This document shows, piece after piece, positions 55,300 to 63,807 of a stretch of DNA of 64,000 bases. The notes under the pieces are model-generated. The model made no database searches, was not told the origin of the DNA, and saw only the letters and a program-made list of their open reading frames with translations. Position 1 is the stretch's first letter. Every line of letters starts with the position of its first letter. A program made the position numbers and the translations under genes. This stretch comes from Fructilactobacillus fructivorans (GTDB lineage Bacteria; Bacillota; Bacilli; Lactobacillales; Lactobacillaceae), in the NCBI RefSeq assembly GCF_001434095.1, contig NZ_AZDS01000001.1, positions 186,001-250,000 of the forward strand. The letters run 5' to 3'.

Positions 55300-55465
55300 A
55301 CGATTTATTCGCGGTTCCACCCTACTTCTGAACTTAATCAGCAACTCGAGATTAAACGACTCCGAAAGTGCCAATCCATATTAACATCGACCACTTCTCA
55401 CCATCGTGGCTTCACTGAGATGTCATAAATATAAACCATCTTTCATCAAGGTCAGTTATTTAACT
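55258..55465 (-). promoter_or_regulatory. T-box leader of glyQS
   Basis: The conserved T-box sequence AGGGTGGAACCGCG lies on the minus strand at 55310-55323. Its TGGA bulge would pair with the 3' end of an uncharged tRNA whose discriminator is U, as in tRNA-Gly. A long stem I with TGACATC/GATGTTA arms lies upstream. A GGC triplet at 55370-55372 is a possible glycine specifier, though the specifier loop was not modelled. Low charging of tRNA-Gly would allow readthrough into glyQ-glyS. Confidence 0.92.
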
Positions 55466-55471
55466 AACTTA

Positions 55472-55500
55472 ATTATAAAATTATCAGTCACAACCGTCAA
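55472..55500 (-). promoter_or_regulatory. Promoter of glyQS
   Basis: On the minus strand TTGACG (55495-55500) and a perfect TATAAT (55472-55477) are spaced by exactly 17 bases, just before the T-box leader. Confidence 0.85.
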
Positions 55501-55510
55501 CGTTTAATCA

Positions 55511-56284
55511 TTATTTAAGGTTAATTTTCCAATCATTCATCTGATCTAAAAATTTTTTACTTTTTAAATTCAATCCGACAGAACTATCATAAATTTTATC
55601 AATTACGCTTCGTAATTTCTTCTTAGTTTTTTCATTAACCTGAATATTTCCGATCTTTTTTAAATTAACCGCTGAAAATAAACGAAGGTAGTAAATTGTC
55701 TTTTGATCTAAATGCATTCGATGAGGATCCATATTGAAATGATCCTCACAAATAATACCACCATACTCTTCCGAATAATCAAATTTTTTATTAGTTTGAT
55801 GGCAGATCACACACGACTTAAAATCTGGTGCCACCCCAAAAACCGGTAATAATTGAATTTCAATAATATTAGTAACAACTTCAGCATCAAACCCACTGTT
55901 AATCATGTTCAACGCATAGTATAAACGATTAAACCAATCATTAATTTTAACCCCTTCAGGAAAAGCGGCATCAATTAACGTCATGATATAGGTGGCATAT
56001 GCATCCAAATAAATGTCATTTGAAATTTGTTCAAAATGTTTAACGTCATTCCCACTACTAATGTATGACAATCCCTCTGGCCTTAAAGTACCCTCATAGG
56101 TCCCAAAACTAAAGGGTAAAATGTCTCCTGCCATTTTAAAATTAGCCTTATTAGCTCCTCTTACAAAGAACATTTTAAGTCCAGTTTCAGCCGTTAAAAA
56201 TTTCACCAACATATCATGTTCACGATAATTTTTACGGTATAACAAAATTCCATGAAACATTTGACTCTTTGGATTTACTGACAA
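55511..56284 (-). CDS. recO: DNA repair protein RecO
   Basis: RecO helps load RecA onto SSB-coated single-stranded DNA. The N-terminal OB fold begins FHGILLYRKNYREHDMLVKFL. The helical C-domain has a cysteine-containing zinc-like motif CVICH and IICEDH near residues 152-180. At 257 residues it is normal. The start codon is TTG at 56284, preceded by AGGTGG, and lies nine bases after the era stop. The era-recO-glyQS order is that of Bacillus. Confidence 0.93.
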   Translation of the reverse strand: MSVNPKSQMFHGILLYRKNYREHDMLVKFLTAETGLKMFFVRGANKANFKMAGDILPFSFGTYEGTLRPEGLSYISSGNDVKHFEQISNDIYLDAYATYIMTLIDAAFPEGVKINDWFNRLYYALNMINSGFDAEVVTNIIEIQLLPVFGVAPDFKSCVICHQTNKKFDYSEEYGGIICEDHFNMDPHRMHLDQKTIYYLRLFSAVNLKKIGNIQVNEKTKKKLRSVIDKIYDSSVGLNLKSKKFLDQMNDWKINLK

Positions 56285-56292
56285 AATACCAC

Positions 56293-57201
56293 CTAGTAAC
56301 TATCTTTGCGGTATCCTAATTGTCTTAAAGCGGATTCTTTTTCACGCCAACTCGGTTGAACCTTAACCCATAACTCCAGATATACCTTACTTCCAAGTAA
56401 ATCTTCAATTTCTTTTCGAGCTAAGGTTCCGATTTTTTTAAGCATTCCACCATTTTTGCCGATTAGGATACCTCTTTGACCCTTTCTTTCTACAATAATA
56501 TTGGCATCAATATGAACATTCCCATTATCTTGTGTCTTCATTTTTTCGACTTGCACCGCAACTGAATGAGGGATTTCCTGTCTGGTTAATTCCAAAACCT
56601 TTTCTCGAATCAATTCTCCTACGATAAAACGTTCGGGATGATCAGTAATTTCGTCATCCGGATAATACTGGGGACCCTCTGGAAGCTTAGCAACTAAAGT
56701 ATTCAATAGTTCATCAACATTGTTACCCTGTAGAGCAGAAATTGGAAATACATCTGCCCAATCATAAGCTCGTTTATAGGTATCCATAATTGGTAATAAA
56801 CTATTAGGATTAATTTCATCAATCTTATTAATAACCAAATAGACGGGACTATTAACCTGCTTTAGTTGATCAATAATATAATTATCGCCAGCTCCACGTG
56901 TCTCAGTTGCGCTGACCATAAATAAAACTGCATCAACTTCTTTTAAAGAAGAGAGAGCTGCTTCATCCATATAGTCATCTAACTTGTTCTTAGGCTTATG
57001 GATTCCAGGAGTATCAATGAAAACAATCTGCGCATCATCAGTAGTGTAAATTCCCTGAATCTTGTTCCTTGTTGTTTGAGCTTTTTCAGACATAATGGCC
57101 ACTTTTTGGCCAATCACTCGATTTAAAAACGTTGATTTACCAACATTGGGACGTCCTACAATTGCTACAAATCCTGATTTGTATTTTGAAGTCTCTGCCA
57201 T
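56293..57201 (-). CDS. era: GTPase Era
   Basis: Era is a GTPase that binds the 3' end of 16S rRNA and aids 30S maturation. G1 is [12 protein letters not shown] near residue 16, G3 is DTPGIHKPK near residue 63, and G4 is NKID near residue 125. The C-terminal KH domain contains [18 protein letters not shown]. At 302 residues it is normal. It follows dgkA by 13 bases and precedes recO in a conserved cluster. Confidence 0.97.
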   Translation of the reverse strand: MAETSKYKSGFVAIVGRPNVGKSTFLNRVIGQKVAIMSEKAQTTRNKIQGIYTTDDAQIVFIDTPGIHKPKNKLDDYMDEAALSSLKEVDAVLFMVSATETRGAGDNYIIDQLKQVNSPVYLVINKIDEINPNSLLPIMDTYKRAYDWADVFPISALQGNNVDELLNTLVAKLPEGPQYYPDDEITDHPERFIVGELIREKVLELTRQEIPHSVAVQVEKMKTQDNGNVHIDANIIVERKGQRGILIGKNGGMLKKIGTLARKEIEDLLGSKVYLELWVKVQPSWREKESALRQLGYRKDSY

Positions 57202-57214
57202 ATTTTCCCCTTAA

Positions 57215-57610
57215 TTAATTCAATAATTCAATAATTTTTGGAACAAACACAAATAGTCCAACGACAATTGCAAAGATAGCCGTTAGTACCACACCACCAG
57301 CCGCAACGTCTTTAATCACTTTTACTCGTTCATCATAATGATGATCACTCATAAAATCCATGATTCTTTCAACCACAGTGTTAAGGATTTCACCAACAAG
57401 TACTAAAATAATGGCCGTCAAAAGCCACATAAATTGTTCCAGTCGAATCCGTAAAATAAATCCTAATCCCATCGTAATAACGGCACACGCCATATCAAAC
57501 TTAAAATTTCGTTCGTGAACGAAAACCCATTTAATACCGTCATAAGCATGACCAAAAGCCTGGATGAAATTTTTGTTTTTACCCGTTTGTTTGTTATTTT
57601 GTGAGTCCAT
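57215..57610 (-). CDS. dgkA: Diacylglycerol/undecaprenol kinase family protein (DgkA)
   Basis: In Gram-positives this small membrane kinase phosphorylates undecaprenol to recycle the lipid carrier for wall synthesis. Three or four hydrophobic helices are visible, and the active-site helix EILNTVVERIMDF near residue 78 is diagnostic. At 131 residues it is normal. Its start lies inside the end of ybeY (17-base overlap), so it is coupled. The cdd gene, which follows dgkA in B. subtilis, is absent here. Confidence 0.92.
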   Translation of the reverse strand: MDSQNNKQTGKNKNFIQAFGHAYDGIKWVFVHERNFKFDMACAVITMGLGFILRIRLEQFMWLLTAIILVLVGEILNTVVERIMDFMSDHHYDERVKVIKDVAAGGVVLTAIFAIVVGLFVFVPKIIELLN

Positions 57611-58076
57611 AAGAATCCATAATCTTTCTTTGAAGAGGAAACATTACCGCTTCGTCTTCAGGTTTCATGTGATCATAACCATTTAAATGTAAAAATCCAT
57701 GAACAACCAAGAACCCTAACTCTCGATCATTAGAATGATTTAAAAAGTCAGCCTGTTCGGCTACTTTATCAACACACACAAAAATATCCCCGATATTTTC
57801 AGGAATATCCTTCTTCATTTCATCATTCATAATCACTGGAAAATCGTCATCACTCTGGTCTTCAATTGCAAAACTAATTACATCCGTAGCCCGATCAACT
57901 CCACGATAATCACGATTAATTTCTCTAATACGGTCATTATTAACTAAGGTAACTGACATCTCGGTATTATCCTTTAAGTTAATGTACTTAGCAGCATAAT
58001 TTAGAATATCTCTAATCAGAGTAATTTTTTGGGGATCAACTCCATCTTGAGTTTGATCATATATTTCAAGATCCAT
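57594..58076 (-). CDS. ybeY: Endoribonuclease YbeY
   Basis: YbeY is a zinc endoribonuclease acting in 16S rRNA maturation and ribosome quality control. The metal-binding motif HGFLHLNGYDH is near residue 127, with the three histidines in place. The N-terminus begins DLEIYDQTQDGVD, and the RGVDRATDVISFA substrate loop precedes it. At 160 residues it is normal. It starts two bases after the phoH stop. In B. subtilis pgpH lies between phoH and ybeY; here it does not. Confidence 0.95.
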   Translation of the reverse strand: MDLEIYDQTQDGVDPQKITLIRDILNYAAKYINLKDNTEMSVTLVNNDRIREINRDYRGVDRATDVISFAIEDQSDDDFPVIMNDEMKKDIPENIGDIFVCVDKVAEQADFLNHSNDRELGFLVVHGFLHLNGYDHMKPEDEAVMFPLQRKIMDSYGLTK

Positions 58077-58078
58077 AT

Positions 58079-59053
58079 CTATTCTCCATTATCATTTTTT
58101 TCGTACGCATTAATAATCTTGGCAACTACGGGATGTCTAACCACATCGTCAGCACTAAAATTAACAAAACTAATATCATCAATGTCTCGCAAGATTTTAG
58201 GAGCGGTTACTAGCCCACTTCGTACTCTTCCGTTTAAATCAATTTGAGAAACATCCCCATTAACAATCATTTTAGAACCAAAACCTAAACGTGTTAAAAA
58301 CATTTTCATTTGTGCATTGGTCGTATTTTGAGCTTCATCCAAAATGACAAAGGAATTGTCAAGCGTTCTCCCACGCATATATGCCAAGGGCGCAATTTCA
58401 ATAACCCCACGATCCATTAATCGTTCACTATGATCAGATCCAAGCGTTGAGTTTAATGCATCATATAAAGGACGCAAATATGGATCAACTTTTTCTTTTA
58501 AGTCTCCGGGTAAGAATCCAAGGCTTTCACCAGCTTCAACAGCAGGTCTAGTTAAGACAATCTTATCCACATCACCCTTTTTGAGGGCTGCTACTGCCAT
58601 TACAACCGCTAAATAGGTCTTCCCGGTACCAGCTGGTCCGATTCCAAAAGTGACATCGTTATGCTTAATGGACTGGACATACTGACGTTGACCAAAATTC
58701 TTTACTCGGACGGGCTTCCCTTTATTATCCTTTAAAAGCACTTGATTATACAACTCTGGAAGAAATCCAAGGGTTCCCTTTTCAGCCATTTTCATGGCCG
58801 AAACGAAGTCACTAGAATTTAAAGTGATTCCAGAATGAATCAATTCAAGCATGCCATTCAAAATATCAATGGTATTTTGAACCGCCTTTTCGTCATCACC
58901 TTCAACAGTGATCTTTCCCCCAGAATGACGAATTGATGTTGCCATACCCTGTTCTAAAATATCCAAAAAGGCATCTTGTACACCAAATAAAGCGGCTTCA
59001 TCATTGGGATTCTTTAACGTTAATTCTTTTTTAAACTTAAAATTATCTGTCAA
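58079..59053 (-). CDS. phoH: PhoH family protein (PhoH-like ATPase)
   Basis: PhoH-like ATPases are RNA-associated P-loop proteins. Walker A is GPAGTGKTYLAVV near residue 136, and Walker B is in FVILDEAQN near residue 229. The KH-like N-terminal part (about 1-95, for example SIRHSGGKITVEGDDEKA) is also present. At 324 residues it is normal. It heads the phoH-ybeY-dgkA-era run. Its cellular role remains poorly known. Confidence 0.94.
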   Translation of the reverse strand: MTDNFKFKKELTLKNPNDEAALFGVQDAFLDILEQGMATSIRHSGGKITVEGDDEKAVQNTIDILNGMLELIHSGITLNSSDFVSAMKMAEKGTLGFLPELYNQVLLKDNKGKPVRVKNFGQRQYVQSIKHNDVTFGIGPAGTGKTYLAVVMAVAALKKGDVDKIVLTRPAVEAGESLGFLPGDLKEKVDPYLRPLYDALNSTLGSDHSERLMDRGVIEIAPLAYMRGRTLDNSFVILDEAQNTTNAQMKMFLTRLGFGSKMIVNGDVSQIDLNGRVRSGLVTAPKILRDIDDISFVNFSADDVVRHPVVAKIINAYEKNDNGE

Positions 59054-59128
59054 TCAAACAAGTTCCTTTCATATCGACTTTTACCTAAAATACTAGCATA
59101 TAATCCGCCACTTACAAAGCAAAAGAAC

Positions 59129-59165
59129 AAAAAGAACTCATTGATTCATTCAATGAGTTCTTTTT
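59129..59165 (-). terminator. Terminator after yqeY
   Basis: AAAAAGAACTCATTGA and TCAATGAGTTCTTTTT form a perfect stem with a five-base loop, ending at the yqeY stop codon. Confidence 0.9.
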
Positions 59166-59609
59166 CTAACTGAGAGCTTTATTAACTAGTTTATTAACAG
59201 TACTGCCATCAGCTTGTCCCTTAACTTTTCCCATGACAGCACCCATTACTTTTCCAAAGTCGCCCTTACCGGACGCTCCGAGTTGTTTGATTGTATCATT
59301 AACGATTTTTTCAACGTCGGCTTCAGACATTTGTTTTGGTGCATAGTCTTCAAGAATCTTGAGCTCTTCTTCTTGACCCTTCACCAAATCATCTCTTCCA
59401 CCACTTTTAAATTCAGCAATTGAATCCTTATGTTGCTTAACTTCTCGATTAACAACAGCTGCCGCTTCAGCATCAGAAAGATCATGGCCTAATTTTATTT
59501 TTTCATTCATTAAATTAGACTTAAGCATCCTGACAATGGTTAATCTTGTCTTATCATGGTTCTTCATGGCACTTTTGAGATCATTATTTAATTCATCGGA
59601 TAAAGCCAT
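59166..59609 (-). CDS. yqeY: GatB/YqeY domain-containing protein
   Basis: YqeY proteins share the tRNA-binding tail domain of GatB but are not amidotransferases by themselves; their role is unclear. The 147 residues have the family pattern: NDLKSAMKNHDKTRLTIVRMLKSNL, then REVKQHKDSIAEFKSGGR and GKGDFGKVMGAVMGKVKGQADG. A longer reading from 59648 is possible, but GAGGG positions the ATG at 59609. It follows rpsU on the same strand, the conserved rpsU-yqeY order. Confidence 0.93.
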   Translation of the reverse strand: MALSDELNNDLKSAMKNHDKTRLTIVRMLKSNLMNEKIKLGHDLSDAEAAAVVNREVKQHKDSIAEFKSGGRDDLVKGQEEELKILEDYAPKQMSEADVEKIVNDTIKQLGASGKGDFGKVMGAVMGKVKGQADGSTVNKLVNKALS

Positions 59610-59630
59610 TTTAGCCCTCTTTTCATATAT

Positions 59631-59659
59631 AAAAAACGCTCCTATCATCAGGGGCGTTT
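59631..59659 (-). terminator. Terminator after rpsU
   Basis: On the minus strand AAACGCCCCT pairs with AGGAGCGTTT (one G-T pair) and is followed by a T-run, five bases after the rpsU stop. Confidence 0.85.
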
Positions 59660-59664
59660 CATTA

Positions 59665-59862
59665 TTAGAAGCTGCGACGCTTCTTTTTCTTATTGTTACG
59701 CTTACGAGCTGCTTCTGATTTTAATTTACGCTTTACGCTAGGTTTTTCGTAAAACTCACGTTTACGGAATTCCTGAAGGGTACCGATTTTTGAAACCGTG
59801 CGCTTAAAGCGTCGAAGAGCATCATCAAGAGATTCGTTTTTGCGAACGACAGTTTTTGACAT
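59665..59862 (-). CDS. rpsU: 30S ribosomal protein S21
   Basis: S21 is a small, basic 30S protein involved in translation initiation. The 65 residues start [20 protein letters not shown], which matches the family, and end with an arginine/lysine-rich tail ([14 protein letters not shown]). The VRKNES and LRRFKR segments are diagnostic. GGAGGGAGGG before the ATG is a very strong ribosome site. It has its own promoter and terminator. Confidence 0.97.
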   Translation of the reverse strand: MSKTVVRKNESLDDALRRFKRTVSKIGTLQEFRKREFYEKPSVKRKLKSEAARKRNNKKKKRRSF

Positions 59863-59926
59863 GATAAATCCCTCCCTCCGAGCTTAAATAATACCATTTG
59901 TATTTAATCCTTAACGGTCATTATTA

Positions 59927-59955
59927 ATTATACATTATGGGGAATGGCCCGTCAA
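59927..59955 (-). promoter_or_regulatory. Promoter of rpsU
   Basis: On the minus strand TTGACG (59950-59955) and a perfect TATAAT (59927-59932) have a 17-base spacer. This is one of the two best promoters in the window and fits a highly expressed ribosomal gene. Confidence 0.85.
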
Positions 59956-59974
59956 CGAGTCTGAACGATAAATA

Positions 59975-59983
59975 TGATAAAAT
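59975..59983 (+). promoter_or_regulatory. Extended -10 promoter of ppsR
   Basis: TGA followed by TAAAAT (59978-59983) lies about 25 bases before the ppsR start codon, divergent from the rpsU promoter. No good -35 is visible. Confidence 0.45.
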
Positions 59984-60007
59984 ACTAACAAAGTAGGAGG
60001 TAATATT

Positions 60008-60826
60008 ATGACAACCAATTTCAATGCATTTATAATTTCAGATTCAAGTGGTGCCACAGCCATGTCAATCGCCCGAACTGCAGTAGCCCAATTCCCTGAA
60101 GCAAATGCTAACTTTAAACGCTATCCATTCATTCAAACGCAGTCGATGCTTGACGGAATTCTTAAACTAGCTAAAGAACAAGATGCCATTATCTTTCACA
60201 CCTTAGTCGATCCTGATCTAAGTAAGCTAGTAACTGCCTTTGCCATGGATAATAATTTATATAGTTTTGATTGCATTCAAAAGCCAATTCAAATTATTTC
60301 CAAAAAGCTTCATGAATCAGCTGCCGAAGTTCCTGGTTTAGTTCATAACCTTAACGAAGACTACTTCAAACGAATCTCTGCAATTGAATTTGCGGTAGCA
60401 AATGACGATGGAAAACGACCAGGTGATCTTAAAAAAGCGGATATTGTTCTCCTTGGAATCTCACGAACATCTAAAACACCCCTATCGCTCTATCTGGCCA
60501 ACCAAAACTTACTAGTAGCAAACGTTCCCATTGGACCAACCATCCAACTACCAGAAGAAGTTTATCAAATCGACCACAATAAAATTTTTGGTTTAACCAA
60601 CTCTGTTACAAACCTAAAGAAGATTCGCCAAGAAAGAATGATTGCATATGGACTCGACCCTGACACTCCATACTCAGACTCAAAACAAATAAAAAAAGAG
60701 CTTGACTATGCCAAGCATCTTTATCGTAAATTAGATTGTCTACAAATCAACGTGTACAATAAGTCCATTGAAGAAACAGCTACGATCATCACTCAGAGTC
60801 TAAACATTAATGAACAAGGTCACTAA
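60008..60826 (+). CDS. ppsR: Pyruvate, phosphate dikinase/PEP synthase regulatory protein
   Basis: DUF299 proteins are ADP/Pi-dependent kinase-phosphorylases that switch PPDK or PEP synthase on and off. The N-terminus [19 protein letters not shown] matches the family, and the P-loop-like [15 protein letters not shown] lies near residue 150. At 272 residues it is normal. GTAGGAGG precedes the ATG. In Bacillus the homologue yqfL lies between glyS and dnaG; here it is upstream of rpsU. Its target enzyme (PPDK or PpsA) is not in the window. Its 3' end overlaps that of nfo by 20 bases in convergent orientation. Confidence 0.92.
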   Translation: MTTNFNAFIISDSSGATAMSIARTAVAQFPEANANFKRYPFIQTQSMLDGILKLAKEQDAIIFHTLVDPDLSKLVTAFAMDNNLYSFDCIQKPIQIISKKLHESAAEVPGLVHNLNEDYFKRISAIEFAVANDDGKRPGDLKKADIVLLGISRTSKTPLSLYLANQNLLVANVPIGPTIQLPEEVYQIDHNKIFGLTNSVTNLKKIRQERMIAYGLDPDTPYSDSKQIKKELDYAKHLYRKLDCLQINVYNKSIEETATIITQSLNINEQGH

Positions 60827-61745
60827 TCTTTCCATCCTTATAATCACGTTTAATATCTTCAATCATATCTGGATTAAACTTCTGTTCTTTTAGCATTTTG
60901 ATCTCATACTGGTGAGGATTAATCTTAACTTCATCATTAATTTTAATTGTTGGTGTTTCAAGAATTTTAGGGACCTTATCAAACTTAGGGTATCTGGCCA
61001 CGTAATTTAAAGCGTCAAATCCAAGGGCCCCAAAACCGATGTTAGTATGACGATCTTTATGGGAACCCTGAGGATTCTTGGAGTCATTTAAATGAATCAC
61101 TTTAATCCGATCCATTCCAATAATTTTGTCAAACTCTTTCATTACCCCATCAAAATCATTCTTAATGTCATAACCAGCATCGCTAGTGTGACAGGTATCA
61201 AAAGTAATCGACAATTTGTCATTCAGCTTAACCCCATCAATAATCTTAGCTAATTGCTCAAATGTTGAACCAATTTCCGTTCCTTTACCTGCCATAGTTT
61301 CAAGGGCCACCTGAATCTTTTGGTCGGGAGTGATCACTTCATTTAAACCTTTAATAATCTGTTTGATTCCTGCTTCCACTCCTGATCCAACGTGGGATCC
61401 TGGGTGCAAGACAATCTGATCAGCACCCATTGCTTCTGAACGATCAATTTCTTGTTTCAGAAAATTAACCGCAAAGTGAAAACTTTGGGGCTTTTTGGGG
61501 TTGCCCAAATTAATAATATAAGGAGCATGAACCACTACTTCTTGTAAATCATGGTCTTCCATATACGAATGAGCTTGATCAATCTTAAGTTTATCAATCG
61601 CAGTTCTTTTTGAGCTTTGTGGAGCTCCAGTGTATAACATAAAAACATTTTCACCATCCCGAGCTGCTTCCTCAGCAGAACCGAGCATCATATCTGGTGC
61701 TTTCATGGCAACATGTGACCCAATTAAGAATTCATCACTACTCAT
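60807..61745 (-). CDS. nfo: Endonuclease IV (AP endonuclease)
   Basis: Nfo cuts DNA at abasic sites in base-excision repair, using three zinc ions. The fold is a TIM barrel. Metal-site histidines and acids are visible in [44 protein letters not shown] and [22 protein letters not shown]. The starting [13 protein letters not shown] is typical. At 312 residues it is slightly long, owing to a C-terminal tail. The start overlaps the TagF-like gene by eight bases. It ends inside the end of ppsR, with no terminator visible between them. Confidence 0.95.
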   Translation of the reverse strand: MSSDEFLIGSHVAMKAPDMMLGSAEEAARDGENVFMLYTGAPQSSKRTAIDKLKIDQAHSYMEDHDLQEVVVHAPYIINLGNPKKPQSFHFAVNFLKQEIDRSEAMGADQIVLHPGSHVGSGVEAGIKQIIKGLNEVITPDQKIQVALETMAGKGTEIGSTFEQLAKIIDGVKLNDKLSITFDTCHTSDAGYDIKNDFDGVMKEFDKIIGMDRIKVIHLNDSKNPQGSHKDRHTNIGFGALGFDALNYVARYPKFDKVPKILETPTIKINDEVKINPHQYEIKMLKEQKFNPDMIEDIKRDYKDGKISDLVH

Positions 61746-62961
61746 TTTTATCCTCCATTACTTTAACAACCTTAGCGGAAGCATCCCCATGCTCCCAACT
61801 ACAAAACTTATTATAAAAATCTTCTATTTTCTGATCATACCCGATAAACTTACCATCTTCGTTAAAATGTGACAACTCATTATAAAAAGAATCTTGATCT
61901 TCAACAATTGGACCAGGAACGTCTTTTTTAAAATCAAAATAAAAACCCCTTAACTCATTTTGATAATGTTTTAAGTCATATGCATAGAATAACATTGGAC
62001 GTTTCAAATTAGCGTAATCAAACATCACAGAAGAATAGTCGGTGATCAATAAATCTGAAATTAAGTATAACTCACTAATATCACAATCGGCTTCAATCTG
62101 AACTCGATCTTCATACCCAGCGATATCAATTCGATCTTTAATAAGGTAGTGAGGACGAATAATTAATTTCGTGTTATCACCCACATGATCAAAAAATGAT
62201 TTCAACGAAAATGGCAGTTCAAAGTTATAGCTTCCCTTTTTTTGATAGTCATCATCTCGCCAAGTTGGTGCATACAAAATAACTTTTTGTCTTGGATTAC
62301 CAACAATTCTTTTCTTTAATTCTGAAATGGCTTTAGCGTTATTTTGCTGATACAAAACATCATTTCTTGGATATCCAATTTGCAAGGGAACGTTTTTAAA
62401 ATCAAATGCCCGATCAAAAATATCCTCTGAATATTGATTAGGCATAATCAAGTATTTCCATCGACTAGCAGCCTTCTTAAAATCGTCATGATATTGCTGA
62501 GTCGAAATTCCTGGAATGGAAACATGCTCAATATCAACTCCTAATTTTTTAAGCGGAGTCCCATGCCAGGTTTGAATGTAGGTCGTTCGCTTATTTTTCT
62601 TCCACCATTTGGGAAATCGCGAGTTAAAGACCCAAAAATCAGCTCGAGCAACGTGCCAAACCCATCTCGGAAAAAAGCGTCGTAAAATTTGAACGTTAGG
62701 ATACTGTTTGTGTAACTCTTTATAATTAGCTGCTTTCACCCCAAAATACGCATGCTTAGCGTATTCAGGATGTTGCTTAATCCATTCAAAATAGATGGCA
62801 GCAGGATTATCGTTAATGTCTTTTCCGTTAAAACTTTCGAACATGATTTCGTGTTTTTTAACGGGCATACAAATAAACCCATCGTTCAGCGCGATGAGTC
62901 CAGTGCGAATGGCTAACTTAATACCACTAATTAATTTGTCCTTAATTTGCTTTCCATTCAT
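61738..62961 (-). CDS. CDP-glycerol glycerophosphotransferase family protein (TagB/TagF-like)
   Basis: The family transfers glycerol-phosphate from CDP-glycerol to build wall teichoic acid at the cytoplasmic membrane face. [12 protein letters not shown] near residue 130 holds the catalytic His, APTWRDDD near residue 250 and [14 protein letters not shown] near residue 315 form the donor site, and IIRPHYL the second His. At 407 residues it is TagB-sized, or a short TagF without the N-terminal membrane part. Whether it is a primase (TagB) or polymerase (TagF) cannot be told. It follows tagG by ten bases. Confidence 0.88.
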   Translation of the reverse strand: MNGKQIKDKLISGIKLAIRTGLIALNDGFICMPVKKHEIMFESFNGKDINDNPAAIYFEWIKQHPEYAKHAYFGVKAANYKELHKQYPNVQILRRFFPRWVWHVARADFWVFNSRFPKWWKKNKRTTYIQTWHGTPLKKLGVDIEHVSIPGISTQQYHDDFKKAASRWKYLIMPNQYSEDIFDRAFDFKNVPLQIGYPRNDVLYQQNNAKAISELKKRIVGNPRQKVILYAPTWRDDDYQKKGSYNFELPFSLKSFFDHVGDNTKLIIRPHYLIKDRIDIAGYEDRVQIEADCDISELYLISDLLITDYSSVMFDYANLKRPMLFYAYDLKHYQNELRGFYFDFKKDVPGPIVEDQDSFYNELSHFNEDGKFIGYDQKIEDFYNKFCSWEHGDASAKVVKVMEDKNE

Positions 62962-62971
62962 ATTATTTTCC

Positions 62972-63781
62972 TTATACTAAGTCAACAAAATGTGATCTAA
63001 ATTTAAAGTGTAAATGTGATCCAACTAAAAAGAAAAACAACGTCATTAACCAGAAAATAATACTTAGAAGCGGCTTTTCCCAGAACCAACTGCTTGATAA
63101 CATTGAATCACGAAATCCTTGAACGATATAAAAGAATGGATTTAATTCTAGGATTCTAATCAAAAATGGCGGGAACGAAGCAGAAGATTCAAAGTTGAAC
63201 AGAACTCCAGAAATGTAGAACAACATTCTCATAAACGACTGTAGCATCACGTGGTAATCCCGGATTAAAACGGTAATCGTCGAATTAAAGATTCCAAAAG
63301 CAATTAACCACGCAATCATTGCGATAAAGTAATAAATCCACTGAAACCAGAATAAACTCGGACGAACCCCATAAAGATATCCAATCACAATTGAAAAAAC
63401 CAGCATGGTCCAAAAGGAGCTTAGATTACTGACTAATTTAATCGAGGGTAGGATGCTAATGGGAAACTTCATCTTTGAAACTAAACCGGCACGTTGATAA
63501 ATACTTTTAGAAGCATCTAGAGTCACACGATTCATAAAAAACCATGGTGTGATACCAATAACCATCCATGGTAAATAACTTCCGTTGTGACCAGTACTTC
63601 CCTTTAGTCCAACACCGAAGACTAACCAGTAAATGGCAATTTGAATCAGCGGGTACAAATATTCCCAAACCAAGCCTAAGTAATGACTCTGGTAAGTAGC
63701 CTTATCTTCGTATTTTGAAATTCGAAAAATAATGCCTAAATTTTCAAATTGTTCTTTAAGTAAGGCCCAAACTTCCTTCAA
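62972..63781 (-). CDS. tagG: Teichoic acid ABC transporter permease TagG
   Basis: TagG is the membrane part of the exporter that moves wall teichoic acid across the membrane. An N-terminal amphipathic helix (about 1-30) is followed by about six membrane helices of the ABC-2 type, starting LGLVWEYLYPLIQIAIYW. A GTG at 63790 is in frame, but AAGGAG lies only one base before it. The TTG at 63781 has a better spacing and gives 269 residues, so it is preferred, with some doubt. The ATPase tagH, normally adjacent, is not in the window. Confidence 0.88.
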   Translation of the reverse strand: MKEVWALLKEQFENLGIIFRISKYEDKATYQSHYLGLVWEYLYPLIQIAIYWLVFGVGLKGSTGHNGSYLPWMVIGITPWFFMNRVTLDASKSIYQRAGLVSKMKFPISILPSIKLVSNLSSFWTMLVFSIVIGYLYGVRPSLFWFQWIYYFIAMIAWLIAFGIFNSTITVLIRDYHVMLQSFMRMLFYISGVLFNFESSASFPPFLIRILELNPFFYIVQGFRDSMLSSSWFWEKPLLSIIFWLMTLFFFLVGSHLHFKFRSHFVDLV

Positions 63782-63807
63782 GCTCAGCACTCTCCTTTTT
63801 TATTTCA

